Shown one piece after another: positions 35,966 through 49,403 of a stretch of DNA of 64,000 nt (position 1 is the first letter of the stretch; every line of letters begins with the position of its first letter). The translations under genes and the position numbers were made by a program. A model generated the notes under the pieces. That model searched no databases, was not told the origin of the DNA, and saw only the letters and a list, made by a program, of their open reading frames with translations. Source of the DNA: Petrosia ficiformis (lineage: Eukaryota > Porifera > Demospongiae > Haplosclerida > Petrosiidae); assembly GCA_947044365.1 (NCBI GenBank), contig OX345636.1:8390001-8454000 (forward strand), in the 5' to 3' direction.

Positions 35966-36368
35966 TTAAGGAAGTTGCAACATTACATCATTATGGGGAC
36001 TAGCTAATTACTAGGCATGGCATGTGAAAGAACTCACTCTTGAGCCTCAGACTAGCAGGAGAATGTAAAATAGCACCTAATACTAATACCTATTGTATAT
36101 ATCAGAGAAACAGTATAAAAATCATGTAAGAATATTAAACGAGTAAGAAAAGCAAGTAATTATAATGAGTTGTTGAGTTTCAGACATGAGAGAGTCATCA
36201 GCAATGTCTAAGATTAGAGTATTGAAGGAGTACTTCAGTTTCATCAAAGATCTGTAGACTTCAATTATGCATTGTTCAGGCCATAGTTTTCATAGTATGC
36301 ATAAAGGGACACTAGTGCATGCATGATTGATTTATAGTCACTGCAAAGCAATCGTAGGGATACTTTTT
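35966..36368. mobile_element. Divergent AATCATAGGGAT-family copy
   Basis: It runs from AAGGAAGTTGCAACATTAC to AAAGCAATCGTAGGGATAC, with CTTGAGCCTCAGACTAGCAG inside as in the 34383 copy. Confidence 0.55.
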
Positions 36369-36512
36369 CTCAATAATTATATCTTCTTTTCTTTAAAATG
36401 TTGCATATCTCATGAGTCCTCCATTTATTTCATGAATTCTATTTTAGTCATGTGTGGAATATGTGTTCCTACATAAACTGTAGTTCCCATTATTAAATAA
36501 TGTTAATAACTT

Positions 36513-36518
36513 TTTATT
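36513..36518 (-). promoter_or_regulatory. Candidate polyadenylation signal
   Basis: AATAAA on the minus strand (TTTATT on the plus), about 140 bp beyond the stop of the 36.7-kb MATH exon. Confidence 0.4.
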
Positions 36519-36656
36519 AAAATATTAAATGTACTAATATACATGTACCATAACAACAAACTAATATAATATAAAATACTGTATTATCATCTAAAATATA
36601 TAGTAAACTACTTGTATTACATGTAACTAATAATTATATAACTATTGTTTATATTA

Positions 36657-37165
36657 TTAATGTATAATAATTTTAGATATTACAAAACACAATTTATCAC
36701 TATTAATATATTCAGTGTTATAATTAGCATTGTATTCTAAATCACTGTGTGATATGAAGTCACGTTTACCCAATCCACTAGGAGCTGTGTCTCCTTGTGT
36801 GACTCTTGTACGATATTCTAATGGTGCATTGTAATGGTCAATAGTCTTCTCCACATGTCCCTTATCCTCCTTCCAATTGAGTAGTTGAATAGTAATCTCA
36901 CTATTGAAAGGCCATTTTAAGCTCTCGTCATATTCACCTTTCATGAGCACCACACCCACACCTACATGTGTACCTGTACTAGTACCGTAACCATTAGGAT
37001 AAACTCGTAACTCTAGTTTGTATCCACTGGGTCCAGTATAGAATGGTTGACTATACCACTGATCATCTACTCTCTTGTGCTCACTAAAGTTGTACATAGT
37101 GAGAGGGAGGAGATAAGGGAACTCAGTTACAGGTGTAGGAATATACCAACTAGGTACATCTTGAC
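36657..37165 (-). CDS. MATH-domain terminal exon (soluble end)
   Basis: The exon opens after TTGCAG at 37166 in phase 1 (linker QDVPSWYIPTP). It encodes a full MATH domain: QPFYTGPSGYKLELRV, GTHVGVGVVLMKGEYDESLK, ITIQLLNWKEDKGHVE and a final KLCFVISKIIIH, then TAA at 36657. The other MATH exons have CAG/GTAATA at this point. Here that donor is lost (ACATTAATAATA) and the frame stops, with AATAAA about 140 bp further (minus strand, 36518-36513). MATH domains bind short peptide motifs of receptors or adaptors. It is very like the 41-kb exon, so the two arose by recent duplication. No own 5' exons were recognised. It could be the last of a set of alternative 3' ends, a separate gene, or a dying copy. 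Confidence 0.75.
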
Positions 37166-40100
37166 CTGCAATATAATAAATAATAAATAAATTATTAATA
37201 ATTTGATAGTAAATCTAACAGGTATTGACTCCTATGCTAGTAGGCTTTTCAATATCAACAAAGATGTGAAATGATTGGAATTTGATTATGTCACTAGTAC
37301 ATGTTGTTTATACAGTACTGAATATATTTACAAGTTATATTACATGTTTACAAGACTCATGTAGTGTTTCTATATTAATATAATATCAAGTATTATCACT
37401 AATATAATAATGTAAACATGTTATTATAATGTGATGAGTACTAAACTATAATATATCACATTATGATATTTCATGTTCTTTATACTAGGAACTAGATAAT
37501 TATGATGTATATAATTATCACAAGATGATATAAATATATTATTATATTTTATATCATCTAGTGTTATATCATGAATGAATCAGTGTCTGGATATTCATAT
37601 TTATAATGTAAAGTAATGTATTACCTCATTATATTGATTTAAGTAACTACTAACTAACAGACTTAGTGTTTATATTATCTGTTCAGTACTATACAAGATA
37701 AGAAATATGAACACAATCAGCATCTATCATTATTTTATTATAATTATTGATTTGACTAGTTCAGTTTATGTGCAGATATATAATGAATATCCTAACATTA
37801 AAAATCCATTCAGGTATATAGTAATTAAATGAATATTCAGATAGAATGGATATTCATTCCAGTCCTAGTACATAGTCATATAGAATATTAATATCATTAT
37901 GATAGAAGGGCAAAGGTTGGTTGTGTTCAAATACAAATGTTCATCATAGTGTGGTTGTATTGAATGAGATTATTAACACAAAACATGTGATCCATCCTAC
38001 AACTGATAGTTGTGTATATTAATAAACACTGAGTGTAGTATAAATATATTTCAATGAGTTCAGTGAATAGTGAAGAGTACATTTCACTGAATATAAATGT
38101 AATTATACACATGTAATGATAAATCATTCATATTAGTATAGTAACATATTATAATCAAAACTAAACCTATTAAATTATATTAATGATTATAATAATTACA
38201 TAATGTGATGATCATAATCATAACCAGTATTCTTATTATTAAATCACTACATGTCTTGTAATATACTATAGTATAAAACTATTATATATGAAGTTATCAC
38301 ATTATTCATTAGCTAACTGTAAACTACAAGACAATGTATAAACATGACTATGAATATAATTATGATGTAATTATCATTTGTTATCTCTATAGATATCTGT
38401 CTCCTGATTTTATAAGGAACATACTTCAGGGAAATACTACCTGGTACCTGGATCAAAATGGTTGCTCATATCAGAGGAAATTGTAGGTATGGTTCATATA
38501 ATATATACATGTACTATGGATGATGATGTCATACTAAATTACGTGCTTCTAAAATATAAATTAAGTAGTACTGCTACAGCAATAAAAGCAATGGTGAGAA
38601 GATATAGCTCCTGAAAGATGAAGCCTAGTCTTTCAAATACTGAATCTAACAATTCTTGTTAATGAGACTAATACATTTGTAAGGTAACAGGTGATGTTAT
38701 TTTCCTGCTACACAGACTATTAATGTGTCTATCCAGGTTCATTTAACAGTCAGTTATAACAGATTTCATAACTCATAATGTCTGAATGAGTAGTGAGTAG
38801 ATATCTAATGAATCTTAATAGTCATGATGAATATATTATACATGTAATAAAAATAATTGTGAATGCCAACATTTATATCCACAACAATATTGACATAGGA
38901 TGAGATATACTATGTTGTCATAGCAACATAATTGATTTTGTAGGAGGTATATCACTCCTGTTTGCTGATATGTAACTAGGACTATGTATACATGTAGATA
39001 ATAATAATTTATACATGTCTATAAATTATTATGTATTTCATACCAGAAGCTCATGAAAGGGAATGACTCCCACACAAATTATAGTAATTACACAAGTGAT
39101 GTTTCTTATCCTAGTATCCAGTTTAGGTTACATGTTCCTATTATAATTCAGAACTAGATATCATGTATAATATACTATGTCTATTAGTAACTACCTGTGC
39201 ATGTGGTATACATGTGTTTTATACATTTTGTATGTATCTATTAGTTAAAATAAGACATGCTAAATTCTATCAAATCAAATTTTAAAGTGTGTATGTATTT
39301 ATCTTAAGTTCAGTACAATCATCTGTGTCTCATTATATTTGTATGGAAATCCTGTTGATGAGCTTCTGTGTGTTACTATGCACATGTGTACTTTATAATC
39401 AATAGTATGTGGTTAGTTATATCTTGTGTTAGGGATATATGTACATGTAATAATTATGATCTTCTCCTATCTTGATCACTGTGTGGTAATGATTCACTAT
39501 ATCTATAGTCCTGGTAACAGGATCAATTGAAATATATGATTTTTCTAGAATTGATAATTGAATTTGGTCATTCCAATCAAACTTATAATCACACCTAAGC
39601 TCATAAAGGAATCATACATACATCTTGATAGCTAGTCGAGGTGGACTATAACTGAAATGATTTAATTGCAAACATTCCTGTCTTATTGCCTGGACTATAG
39701 ACACAGTGGTTTGATTTTACATGTACATGTACATTGTATGACATGAGTGTATGGGAATGAGACTGTGTAATAATACATGTACGTATGTCATATGAACAGA
39801 TGTTGTATATTGTCAGTATATTAGAACTCTTATCTACAAGTACATGTAACTTGTGATATTTACTAGTAACATAATTATAAAGTCTATAAAGACACATTAG
39901 TTTACTAAATCATATACATGTATATACTCAGGAGCGCATGAACCCCTCCGAAGGTGGGGAAGGAGCGTACAACTGCAAACACTAAGCAAACAAGGTGGAG
40001 GCGCTACATGGCTGACAATACACAAAATTAAATCACATTGGTAGTTAGGAATTAGATAAGCTTTTTGGGTTCATTGTTAATTATAAATGAAATGGTAATG

Positions 40101-40481
40101 TACAGACCAGAAGTAGACAAAACAGGAGTAGATAGAACACAACAAGTCAATATCAAGTATAATAGATAATGAGTATGTGTTTAATTAATCACATGATGTA
40201 TATAACAATTATGTGTAAGAAACAAAATGGTTTGTGTAATTTGTGTTGATACAATTTATATTACATAAAGTGTGTGTATTAAATATAAAACAATGAATCA
40301 TGTCAAATATGTAAATATCAACTTGTAAATTTCATGTTCTTCTCTTATAATTATAATTATCACTAATTACAATCCAATTATCTGTACATCACTAATTATA
40401 ATATTATAAATCTCTTCCTGATGTTACATGTAATCATAATATTGTCCTGATTCATGTACTCCTGTTTCACCTAATCACATT
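37166..40481. other. Intron or intergenic DNA, no clear gene
   Basis: Very A+T-rich. One open stretch on the plus strand (about 38395-38485), between a CTCTATAG acceptor-like and a GTATGG donor-like site, reads YLSPDFIRNILQGNTTWYLD and is otherwise unsupported. A CAGGAGCGCATGA word at 39929 matches the terminus of the TIR transposon at 3829. Confidence 0.4.
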
Positions 40482-41492
40482 TCATCTACTAATTAATTTC
40501 CATTTATAAATTATATATGAGTCTGGTTGAGTTATTATGTGTACAAGACAGTATCTAGAGAGATGTATCTGTATACCAGCTGATACACAAGGTTTAGAGA
40601 GGATTAAAGTTTGTGAGATTATTATGATTATAATTATATTAAAATTAATGATAATACATGAATTACAAGTAGATGAAATGTGAGTGGACAAAACAGGAGT
40701 AGATGAACCTGTTCTAAATAGTAATCATGAGAGGTGACATTATTAGTAAACTTATTATAATATCAGTTACATAACATAATAATAATTGATATAGATAACA
40801 GCTGATAATGATTACTGATCCAATTATCAATACTTCACTAATTCAATATTATTATCAAACATGTGATGTACTAGTTATGTAATTTTAATAATGTGTGTAA
40901 TAATATCATGTTACTACAAAGGGTCTATATGTATACATGTATGTAATGTTATATAATATACAATATGTTTTATTACCTGTATGTATGATAACTTTAGACA
41001 CTCTGAAACATAGTGTGTCGTTATGAAGGTATTCTGTGTTGTTATCAGCATTATACTCTAAATCCTTGTGAGGAATGACTTGAGGTTCAAGCCGTGAACC
41101 TGGTGCTGTACCTTCATCTATTACTCTTGTACGATATGCTATTGTTGCATTGTAGTGTTCAACGATCGTTTCCACATGTGCCTTATCCTCCCTCCAGTTT
41201 AGCAATTGAATAGTAATCTCACTATTCAATGGCCAGTTCAAAGACTCATCATACTCCCCCTTCATGAGACATATACCTACACTTAGGTGTGTACCTTTAC
41301 CAGCAAGAGCACCATTAGCGTGAACACGTAGTTGTAATTTATATCCATTTGTTGTGGAGTAAAAAGGTATACTAAGCCACTGGTCACCAACTCTCTTGTG
41401 TTCATTGTAGTTGTACATTGTTAGTGTACATGGAGGGAGGAGGTGTGGGGACTGAGTCTCAGGAGGGATACACCAGGTTGGTATATCAGTAC
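40482..41492 (-). CDS. MATH exon plus transmembrane tail exon
   Basis: MATH exon 41492-40977 (516 bp, phase 1 at both ends) is followed after a 268-bp intron by a terminal exon 40708-40482 (acceptor AGAACAG, matching phase, stop TGA). The MATH part begins with linker TDIPTWCIPPE and has LMKGEYDESLNWPL and LLNWREDKAHVE. The tail exon adds 74 residues: a Ser/Thr-rich stretch (GSSTPVLSTHISSTCNS), a strongly hydrophobic run (CIIINFNIIIIIIISQ) fitting one membrane span, and a polar end. The protein would be a membrane-anchored TRAF-like molecule; orientation is unknown. No upstream exons of its own were found, so it may be spliced to the constant exons at 60-64 kb or start in unseen exons. Confidence 0.7.
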
Positions 41493-41749
41493 CTATGATA
41501 ATAAATATAATAGTTAATACAATAAATTAATTTACAGAATTATAATATCTTCATGAGGTATAGTAACTATACTATTATTAGTAATGTGTAAATATATTTG
41601 AATAGTATATCATGAAAAGAAGTGGTCACAATATAACTGATCAGGAATGTGTAATTATAATAATTATGTGAGTGTTGTATATAATAGATATGTTTAATAT
41701 ACTATACTTTTATGTATAGTTTCATAACTAGCATAACAATAATTATTAA

Positions 41750-42290
41750 TATACTAGTTAATTACAATTATAGTATGTGGATATTGTATGTAATTGTTAT
41801 ATCATACATGTACCTCTGATCTCCACATGTAATATATTGTTATTGATGGTATGGTGTCATCACAGTATCAATATATTACATGTGTACATGTGTACGTATG
41901 CTATATCTGTTTTGTACATGTAGCATGGAAATGAAGTGGAAATGTTATTCCTTTCCTGAAGTTTTGTAATGGTTTATGGATTCATTCCTTATTTTGTAAA
42001 GAATAGACCTGTTAATTGTAGAATGTCATCATTCTGTCAACATTTATCATGTGTCACTCACTACAAGTGATTATGAAACATGATACATGTATTTGTGTCC
42101 CTTTGATAATGGGTGTATATTAATTGGGATTTAAAATGTGTTGTTATTAATATCAGGTGTTATTAATTGTGTCACATACATCATGTATTTGTACTTTAGT
42201 ATTCAATTACATGTACACAGTGTAACATGTATAATCAGGTTCATGTTTCATGTATATATCCTGACAGGGGTAGGGTTTATATCATACTAT
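41750..42290. repeat. Direct repeat flanking the 82-bp satellite, left copy
   Basis: It matches 45540-46125 over most of its length (GTAGCATGGAAATGAAGTGG, CAGGTGTTATTAATTGT, TTCATGTATATATCCTGACA). The two copies bracket the satellite and one mobile element, so the unit duplicated before or during array growth. Confidence 0.8.
41824..41883. repeat. Stem-loop with paired changes between copies
   Basis: ACATGTAATATATTG and CAATATATTACATGT are exact reverse complements around 29 bases. In the second copy (about 45660-45730) GTAATATAT has become GGAATATAT and ATATATTAC has become ATATATTCC, so a T-A pair is now G-C. Confidence 0.7.
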
Positions 42291-42734
42291 CGTAGTATAG
42301 TATCATAATAACATCTAATATTATTTCATGTGTTTATTTACATGAAGTACAAGTCTATAATTGTTATTATGACATATATCATAATTTGGAATTAATTCAC
42401 AAGAAAAGTAAAAAGTTCAACAGTTGAAGTGTGTATACAAATTTAACAATTATTATACAATGTACTCAATTTTCTATTCACTGCACATGTAGCAAGTTTC
42501 CATAGGAACCGTATACATGTATTTCTAATAGAGTGTCATCTCATGTGTATAGGTACATGTATGTCATCTATATTGTCAGATAGATTTATGATAGCATAAA
42601 CAAAAGATAATACATTGTTATCATAAACACATGTTTACTATGGAAACATGTTACTTGTATTTACATTTTAGTAGCTAATCACATGTACATATTTACCAAT
42701 AAAGCTACTACATCTGTGTTTTATACAACATTAT

Positions 42735-44925
42735 ATGTGCTGTTGAATATGCCCCTTCTAATGAAACCCTATTGTACATGTACATGTACATGTATTATTA
42801 TCTTAACAGGTCCTATTGACTCCTGTGCTATTGAATACCCCCCTTCTAATGAAACCCTATTGTACATGTACATGTATTATTATCTTAACAGGTCCTATTG
42901 ACTCCTGTGCTATTGAATACGCCCCTTCTAATGAAACCCTATTGTACATGTACATGTATTAATATCTTAACAGGTCCTATTGACTCTTGTGCTATTGAAT
43001 ACCCCGCTTCTAATGAAACCCTATTGTACATGTACATGTATTATTATCTTAACAGGTCCTATTGACTCTTGTGCTATTGAATACGCCCCTTCTAATGAAA
43101 CCCTATTGTACATGTACGTGTATTATTATCTTAACAGGTCTTATTGACTCCTGTACTATTGAATACCCCCCTTCTAATGAAACCCTATTGTACATGTACA
43201 TGTATTATTATCTTAACAGGTCCTATTGACTCTTGTGCTATTGAATACGCCCCTTCTAATGAAACCCTATTGTACATGTACGTGTATTATTATCTTAACA
43301 GGTCTTATTGACTCCTGTACTATTGAATACCCCCCTTCTAATGAAACCCTATTGTACATGTACATGTATTATTATCTTAACACGTCCTATTGACTCCTGT
43401 GCTATTGAATACCCCCCTTCTAATGAAACCCTATTGTACATGTACATGTATTATTATCTTAACAGGTCCTATTGACTCCTGTGCTATTGAATACGCCCCT
43501 TCTAATGAAACCCTATTGTACATGTACATGTATTAATATCTTAACAGGTCCTATTGACTCTTGTGCTATTGAATACCCCGCTTCTAATGAAACCCTATTG
43601 TACATGTACATGTATTATTATCTTAACAGGTCCTATTGACTCTTGTGCTATTGAATACGCCCCTTCTAATGAAACCCTATTGTACATGTACATGTATTAT
43701 TATCTTAACAGGTCTTATTGACTCCTGTACTATTGAATACCCCCCTTCTAATGAAACCCTATTGTACATGTACATGTATTATTATCTTAACACGTCCTAT
43801 TGACTCCTGTGCTATTGAATACCCCCCTTCTAATGAAACCCTATTGTACATGTACATGTATTATTATCTTAACAGGTCCTATTGACTCCTGTGCTATTGA
43901 ATACGCCCCTTCTAATGAAACCCTATTGTACATGTACATGTATTAATATCTTAACAGGTCCTATTGACTCTTGTGCTATTGAATACCCCGCTTCTAATGA
44001 AACCCTATTGTACATGTACATGTATTATTATCTTAACAGGTCCTATTGACTCTTGTGCTATTGAATACGCCCCTTCTAATGAAACCCTATTGTACATGTA
44101 CATGTATTATTATCTTAACAGGTCTTATTGACTCCTGTACTATTGAATACCCCCCTTCTAATGAAACCCTATTGTACATGTACATGTATTATTATCTTAA
44201 CACGTCCTATTGACTCCTGTGCTATTGAATACCCCCCTTCTAATGAAACCCTATTGTACATGTACATGTATTATTATCTTAACAGGTCCTATTGACTCCT
44301 GTGCTATTGAATACGCCCCTTCTAATGAAACCCTATTGTACATGTACATGTATTAATATCTTAACAGGTCCTATTGACTCTTGTGCTATTGAATACCCCC
44401 CTTCTAATGAAACCCTATTGTACATGTACATGTATTATTATCTTAACAGGTCCTATTGACTCCTGTGCTATTGAATACCCCCCTTCTAATGAAACCCTAT
44501 TGTACATGTTCATGAATTAATATCTTAACAGGTCCTATTGACTCTTGTTATATTGAATACCCCCTTCCAAATGAAACTCTGCTACATGTACATGTACATT
44601 GTATACATGTATGTACGTGTACATGTATTATCTTACTTTACCAACAGGTCCTATTGACTCCTGTGCTATTGAATACGCCCCTTCTAATGAAACCCTATTG
44701 TACATGTACATGTATTATTATCTTAACAGGTCCTATTGACTCCTGTGCTATTGAATACCCCCCTTCTAATGAAACCCTATTGTACATGTACATGTATTAT
44801 TATCTTAACAGGTCCTATTGCTATTGAATACCCCGTTCTAAATGAAACTCTGCTACATGTACATTGTATATGTACATGTACATGTATTATCTTACTTTAC
44901 CAACAGGTCCTATTGACTCCTGTGC
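42735..44925. repeat. 82-bp satellite, about 26 copies
   Basis: The unit contains TATCTTAACAGGTCCTATTG, ACTCCTGTGCTATTGAAT, CCCCTTCTAATGAAACCCTA and TTGTACATGTACATG. Higher-order order is visible: variant units (TGAATACGCCCC, AATACCCCGC, CTTAACACGTCC) recur in sets of about five. Each unit carries a good splice-acceptor string (TTATCTTAACAG/GTCC). The last unit passes into a 45-bp open stretch ended by GTAAGA. Confidence 0.95.
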
Positions 44926-44949
44926 TATTGATTTGGCGAGAATTATGAC

Positions 44950-45274
44950 CAGTAAGAAGTTGCGTCATTCCTGTGGGCTAGGTCAATTAATGGGTGTGGT
45001 GGTAAAAGAACGCGCATTCGAGACCAGCAGAAAGAAAGCTCCCTTAGCTAAGTAGCTTACGTAGAAACTGGAACTACTAGCTAGCTATTCTGTCTGAAAT
45101 ATACCCCTACAAGGTCCTTTGAAAGGTCAGGAGAGTAGATAATCAAAATAATAACTATAATACGCTGTTATCTTTCATGCTTGATAAAGTCAGCCATGAT
45201 TACTGAATGCTGGACACAACAAAGCAGTCATAGGGATACTTTTATAAATTTGTAAAGCAATCATAGGGATGTTT
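44950..45274. mobile_element. AATCATAGGGAT-family copy
   Basis: Close to the 8865 copy. It ends with two successive termini (GCAGTCATAGGGATAC and GCAATCATAGGGATG) about 33 bp apart, suggesting one insertion beside another. Confidence 0.7.
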
Positions 45275-45539
45275 TTTTTCTCTATAATTATACACTTGTT
45301 ATAATAATGTTATATATAGTATGTGATGTTGGTTATAATAGATATGTACAATACTACATGTTATAATAATTATTATAATAATGTTATATAGTATGTGGTG
45401 TTGTTTATAATATATATAATTATAATATTCTACATGTCATGTATAATTATAATTAAACAATACTCACATATTTTAGTTTAGTAAATAACAACTATTGCTC
45501 TACCTAATTCCAAATTTAGTTATCAAAATGACTAGTAAT

Positions 45540-46125
45540 GAACATTTAAATGTAAGCATTTGACCAAATTATTATTTGACAAATAACTGATTTTCATATC
45601 CATAAGTCACATATGAGTGTTGTGTGTAATAGTTATATAATACATGTACCTACAAGTGCCACACGGAATATATTTTTATTGAGAGTGTGGTCACTGTTGT
45701 ATCATCACAGTGATAATATATATTCCATGTGTACATGTGGAGGTATACTATAACTGTTTTGTACATGTAGCATGGAAATGAAGTGGAAATGTTATTCCTT
45801 TCCAGTAGTTATGGAATGGTTTATGGATTCACTCCTTATCTTGTAAATAGACCTGTTAATTGTCGAATGTCATCTTTTTGTCAACATTTATCATGTGTCA
45901 CTCACTACAAGTGATTATGAAACATGATACATGTATTTGTGTCCCTTTGATAATGGGTGTATAATTGGGATTTAAAATGTGTTGTTATTAATATCAGGTG
46001 TTATTAATTGTTTCACATACATCATGTATTTGTACTTTAGTATTCAATTACATTTTCACAGTGTAACATGTATAATCAGGTTCATGTTTCATGTATATAT
46101 CCTGACAGGGGGAGGTCATACTATC
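45540..46125. repeat. Direct repeat flanking the 82-bp satellite, right copy
   Basis: Counterpart of 41750-42290, with small deletions. Confidence 0.8.
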
Positions 46126-47417
46126 ATACATACGGAGGAGGTTAGTACCTATATATAACAGTAGCCCATGTAAGAATAAACTGTTCAATGATATGCAGGA
46201 GTGTTTGACATCTGTATTACACACTGTACTAGTTATGTTATATACACACAAGGGTTTTCATAATTCTCAAAATATGTTTTAATTGTCAACCCATTGTGTC
46301 TGTAAAGTGATCATCAAATATCACAATACATTCATACATGTCAACCCAACAAGTGTTTAGGAGTACATAATATATTTATGATATAAATGGTCACTATTGA
46401 AAAATGTGCCAAGTGGGTGTGTTTAGGTGTGGTTTAATCAATAATCAATCATTACACATGGTGCGCATGAAAGTTGATAATTAGACCTACGTATGTACAT
46501 TATGATGATATAACTTTAGGATATGAAAAGTATTGAGTATAATACTGGTATAATATATTACTTATTATTACTGGATCACATGATCTAGTAAATGGTTACA
46601 TATTATTATCACAGCTGCTGTTATTATTTTCCTGTCCATTCATTGTTGTTCATATTATAACTAGTAATAGGTATATTGAACAGTTGAGACAACATTTTTT
46701 ACAGTATAACAATCATTAACTATTATGAACTAACACTTACACACACCTCATCATACCATATCTTTTTATTAAAGTATAATGATAATAATAATTATTAACT
46801 CGTGTCATACCAGGATATAATAGGATCAAATGAAATGTGTAATTGTAACATACATGTACATGTAACATAACAGGGTATCATAATGTGGATAGGTTTATAT
46901 GAGTATAGATAATATATTCAATGTTATTTGCATTGTACTAAATAAACTTACAAGTTCTAATTTACAAGAGTCATGTACTGTTTATCAATAACACATTAAC
47001 CACTAATGTAATTATATTACATAATTATGATAATGAAGTGACTATATATACATGTATTATATAAAGTACATGTAATTGAATAATATATCCTATTAGAGGT
47101 TATTTGATTACATCATTTACATGATAATACATAAAAAGTAAACTGTGTCACACTGTGAGTCTGATATTTTGAGTGGTAAACTACTATACAAAACAATAAT
47201 AACAGTATCCATTACATGTACTTGTTGTGTTCTACTACTGGTAATATAATGTTGATAAAACCCTTTAGTCTGGTAGTTCCTAAGTGTAGTTGAATAACAT
47301 ACTAGGTATATATGATTACAACTATTTTGTTTCCACATAATACAATAGAATCAAGCTTTCTTTTACCACTCATTTCATGAAGAATATCTGGTAAATCCCA
47401 GAGTATGAAATATTGTG
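46126..47417. other. No gene seen
   Basis: A+T-rich DNA with short chance frames only. Confidence 0.5.
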
Positions 47418-48930
47418 ACATCATTTAAATAACCTCTCAACTATTTAAAAGAAGCTGGTATTTATCATTCATATTTTTAATCCTCATTTATTATGTACAT
47501 GTATTGTATTTGTATTGACCTCTTCATGATGAGATCATGTAGATATAATCAAAGATTGATATTAATATAAATGATGTTACAGACATTCTAAGCGAGGGTT
47601 GGTTCTGCTGGTTAGTCTACTGTTCATCAGCTTATAGTCCAGTTAGATATTTGAGAAGATAGAAACAGCTGGTTTTGAAACTAGTTTTGGAATTAGTACA
47701 ATGCTATGCTCTTCTGCCATCAAGGTATCTGGTGGCGTAAAAGTGCCTGACTAGATACCAGAAGGTCCATGGTTCAATCCCCATTCATAGTCCATGCAGA
47801 CTTATTTTATTTTATTATTTTTTCTAATACACATGTACATGTACCTTATGATATTAGCCTTATGTCTAAAGTAAACTAGTGTTTAATAGTACATGTACAT
47901 ATATAGTAATACTTGTGCATGTACATACTGGATTGGATATACATGTACATGTATAGGTGTTTAGTATTGATATTGTACAGGTAGTGTTTAATATTATATA
48001 TAGTAATACATGTACACACTGGATATACATGTACATGTAAAGGTGTTTAGTATTGATATTGTACAAGTAGTGTTTAATATTATATATAGTAATACATGTA
48101 CACACTGGATATACATGTACATGTATGGGTGTTTAGTATTGATGTTGTACTGGTAGTGTATACATGTAAGTGTTGATACAAGTCACATGTACATGTATAT
48201 AAGTGTCACTTTGTTTGTATATTACTTGCTACATGTGACTGATTAGGTGCAAGTGATCCAACAGTAGCTGCATGTGTCAGTATACATGACTTACAGCTGG
48301 CAGTGAATAAAGTTTCAGCAGTTGTATTCAATTTGTGGTTTATACATGTACATGTATCGTTGGTTTAATTTACTGGACCATGTCGGTTTGGGTCAATATA
48401 TAATTATAATTATTTTAAATAATGTTTGCAAAGAGATTTCTGAGCTAACATGATGTTTTTGCAAACTTTATTTTATAGTAAGTAGAAGTAGACATCTGCT
48501 TGTGACCAAGCTATAAACACAGACAAAACAAAATTAGTATCTAATAGATTACTCATATATTTTGACTTCCCATTACTATTAGCTACTGATGTGCAGTGAT
48601 TTCCCCCTGTATTTCCCAATGGTCTTTGTAAATATTTATTATGATTATATATTGGCCCAAACAGTGGTCTGATGAAAACAACACCAACAGGAATAGTGGA
48701 TACATTCACACCATGTTTGTGAACTGATCAAATGTAATTTTTATCAAATGTTTACTATTAGATGTTTTCTATAGTAAGCTCTATTTGGTTGTATTCAATA
48801 ATTCATAGTCACATTACAATCCATTGGCAAAACTTCAATACGATGACAACTTGATGTTGGTATTATGAATATTAATCCTCTCAATAGGAGAGATGCATAT
48901 CTGAACTGAATAGTTTGAATTTACATAATA
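47418..48930. repeat. Segmental duplicate of the window's left end
   Basis: This copy lacks the insertions found at 1858-3387 and 3764-4730, so it approximates the pre-insertion state. The tRNA-like stretch at 47724-47790 has a 7-bp deletion relative to 466-540. Confidence 0.85.
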
Positions 48931-49403
48931 CAAATTGTAATAGATGTAATTTTATAAAGCTAGTCCATTATCAGAATAATAACTAAGTAACACTATATAA
49001 TATTATTATCAGTATTTATAATATAGCTAAGTATTATAATAGTATTTATAATAATACTGATATCAGCTTGTGTCTCTCTGGATTGAGATAATGAAGTCTA
49101 TGCGAAATGTGTAAGTGTATCTTATTATATTAGTCACATTTTATCACATCAGTTTTACATTATAGTTATGGAATTTGTGTGTGGCCTATTGTTGAAATAT
49201 AACATGGTGGTGATATGACCGAGTCCACAAGATGATATGAAACATATTGGGTAAAACTGACTACATATGTACATTCCATAAGTGCTTATAACCTGCATGC
49301 CATTACTACATGTGTGATAACTCTATTATCATAGTTAAGAACTTTGTGAGGTAACTGGAAGTTATAAATTATAAACTGATAAATACAGTTTGTATAACAA
49401 TAT

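Noticed and set aside
42683..45055. Several short frames with TCTCTCIIILTGPID repeats
   Set aside because: Products of the 82-bp satellite; no unit is a stable exon.
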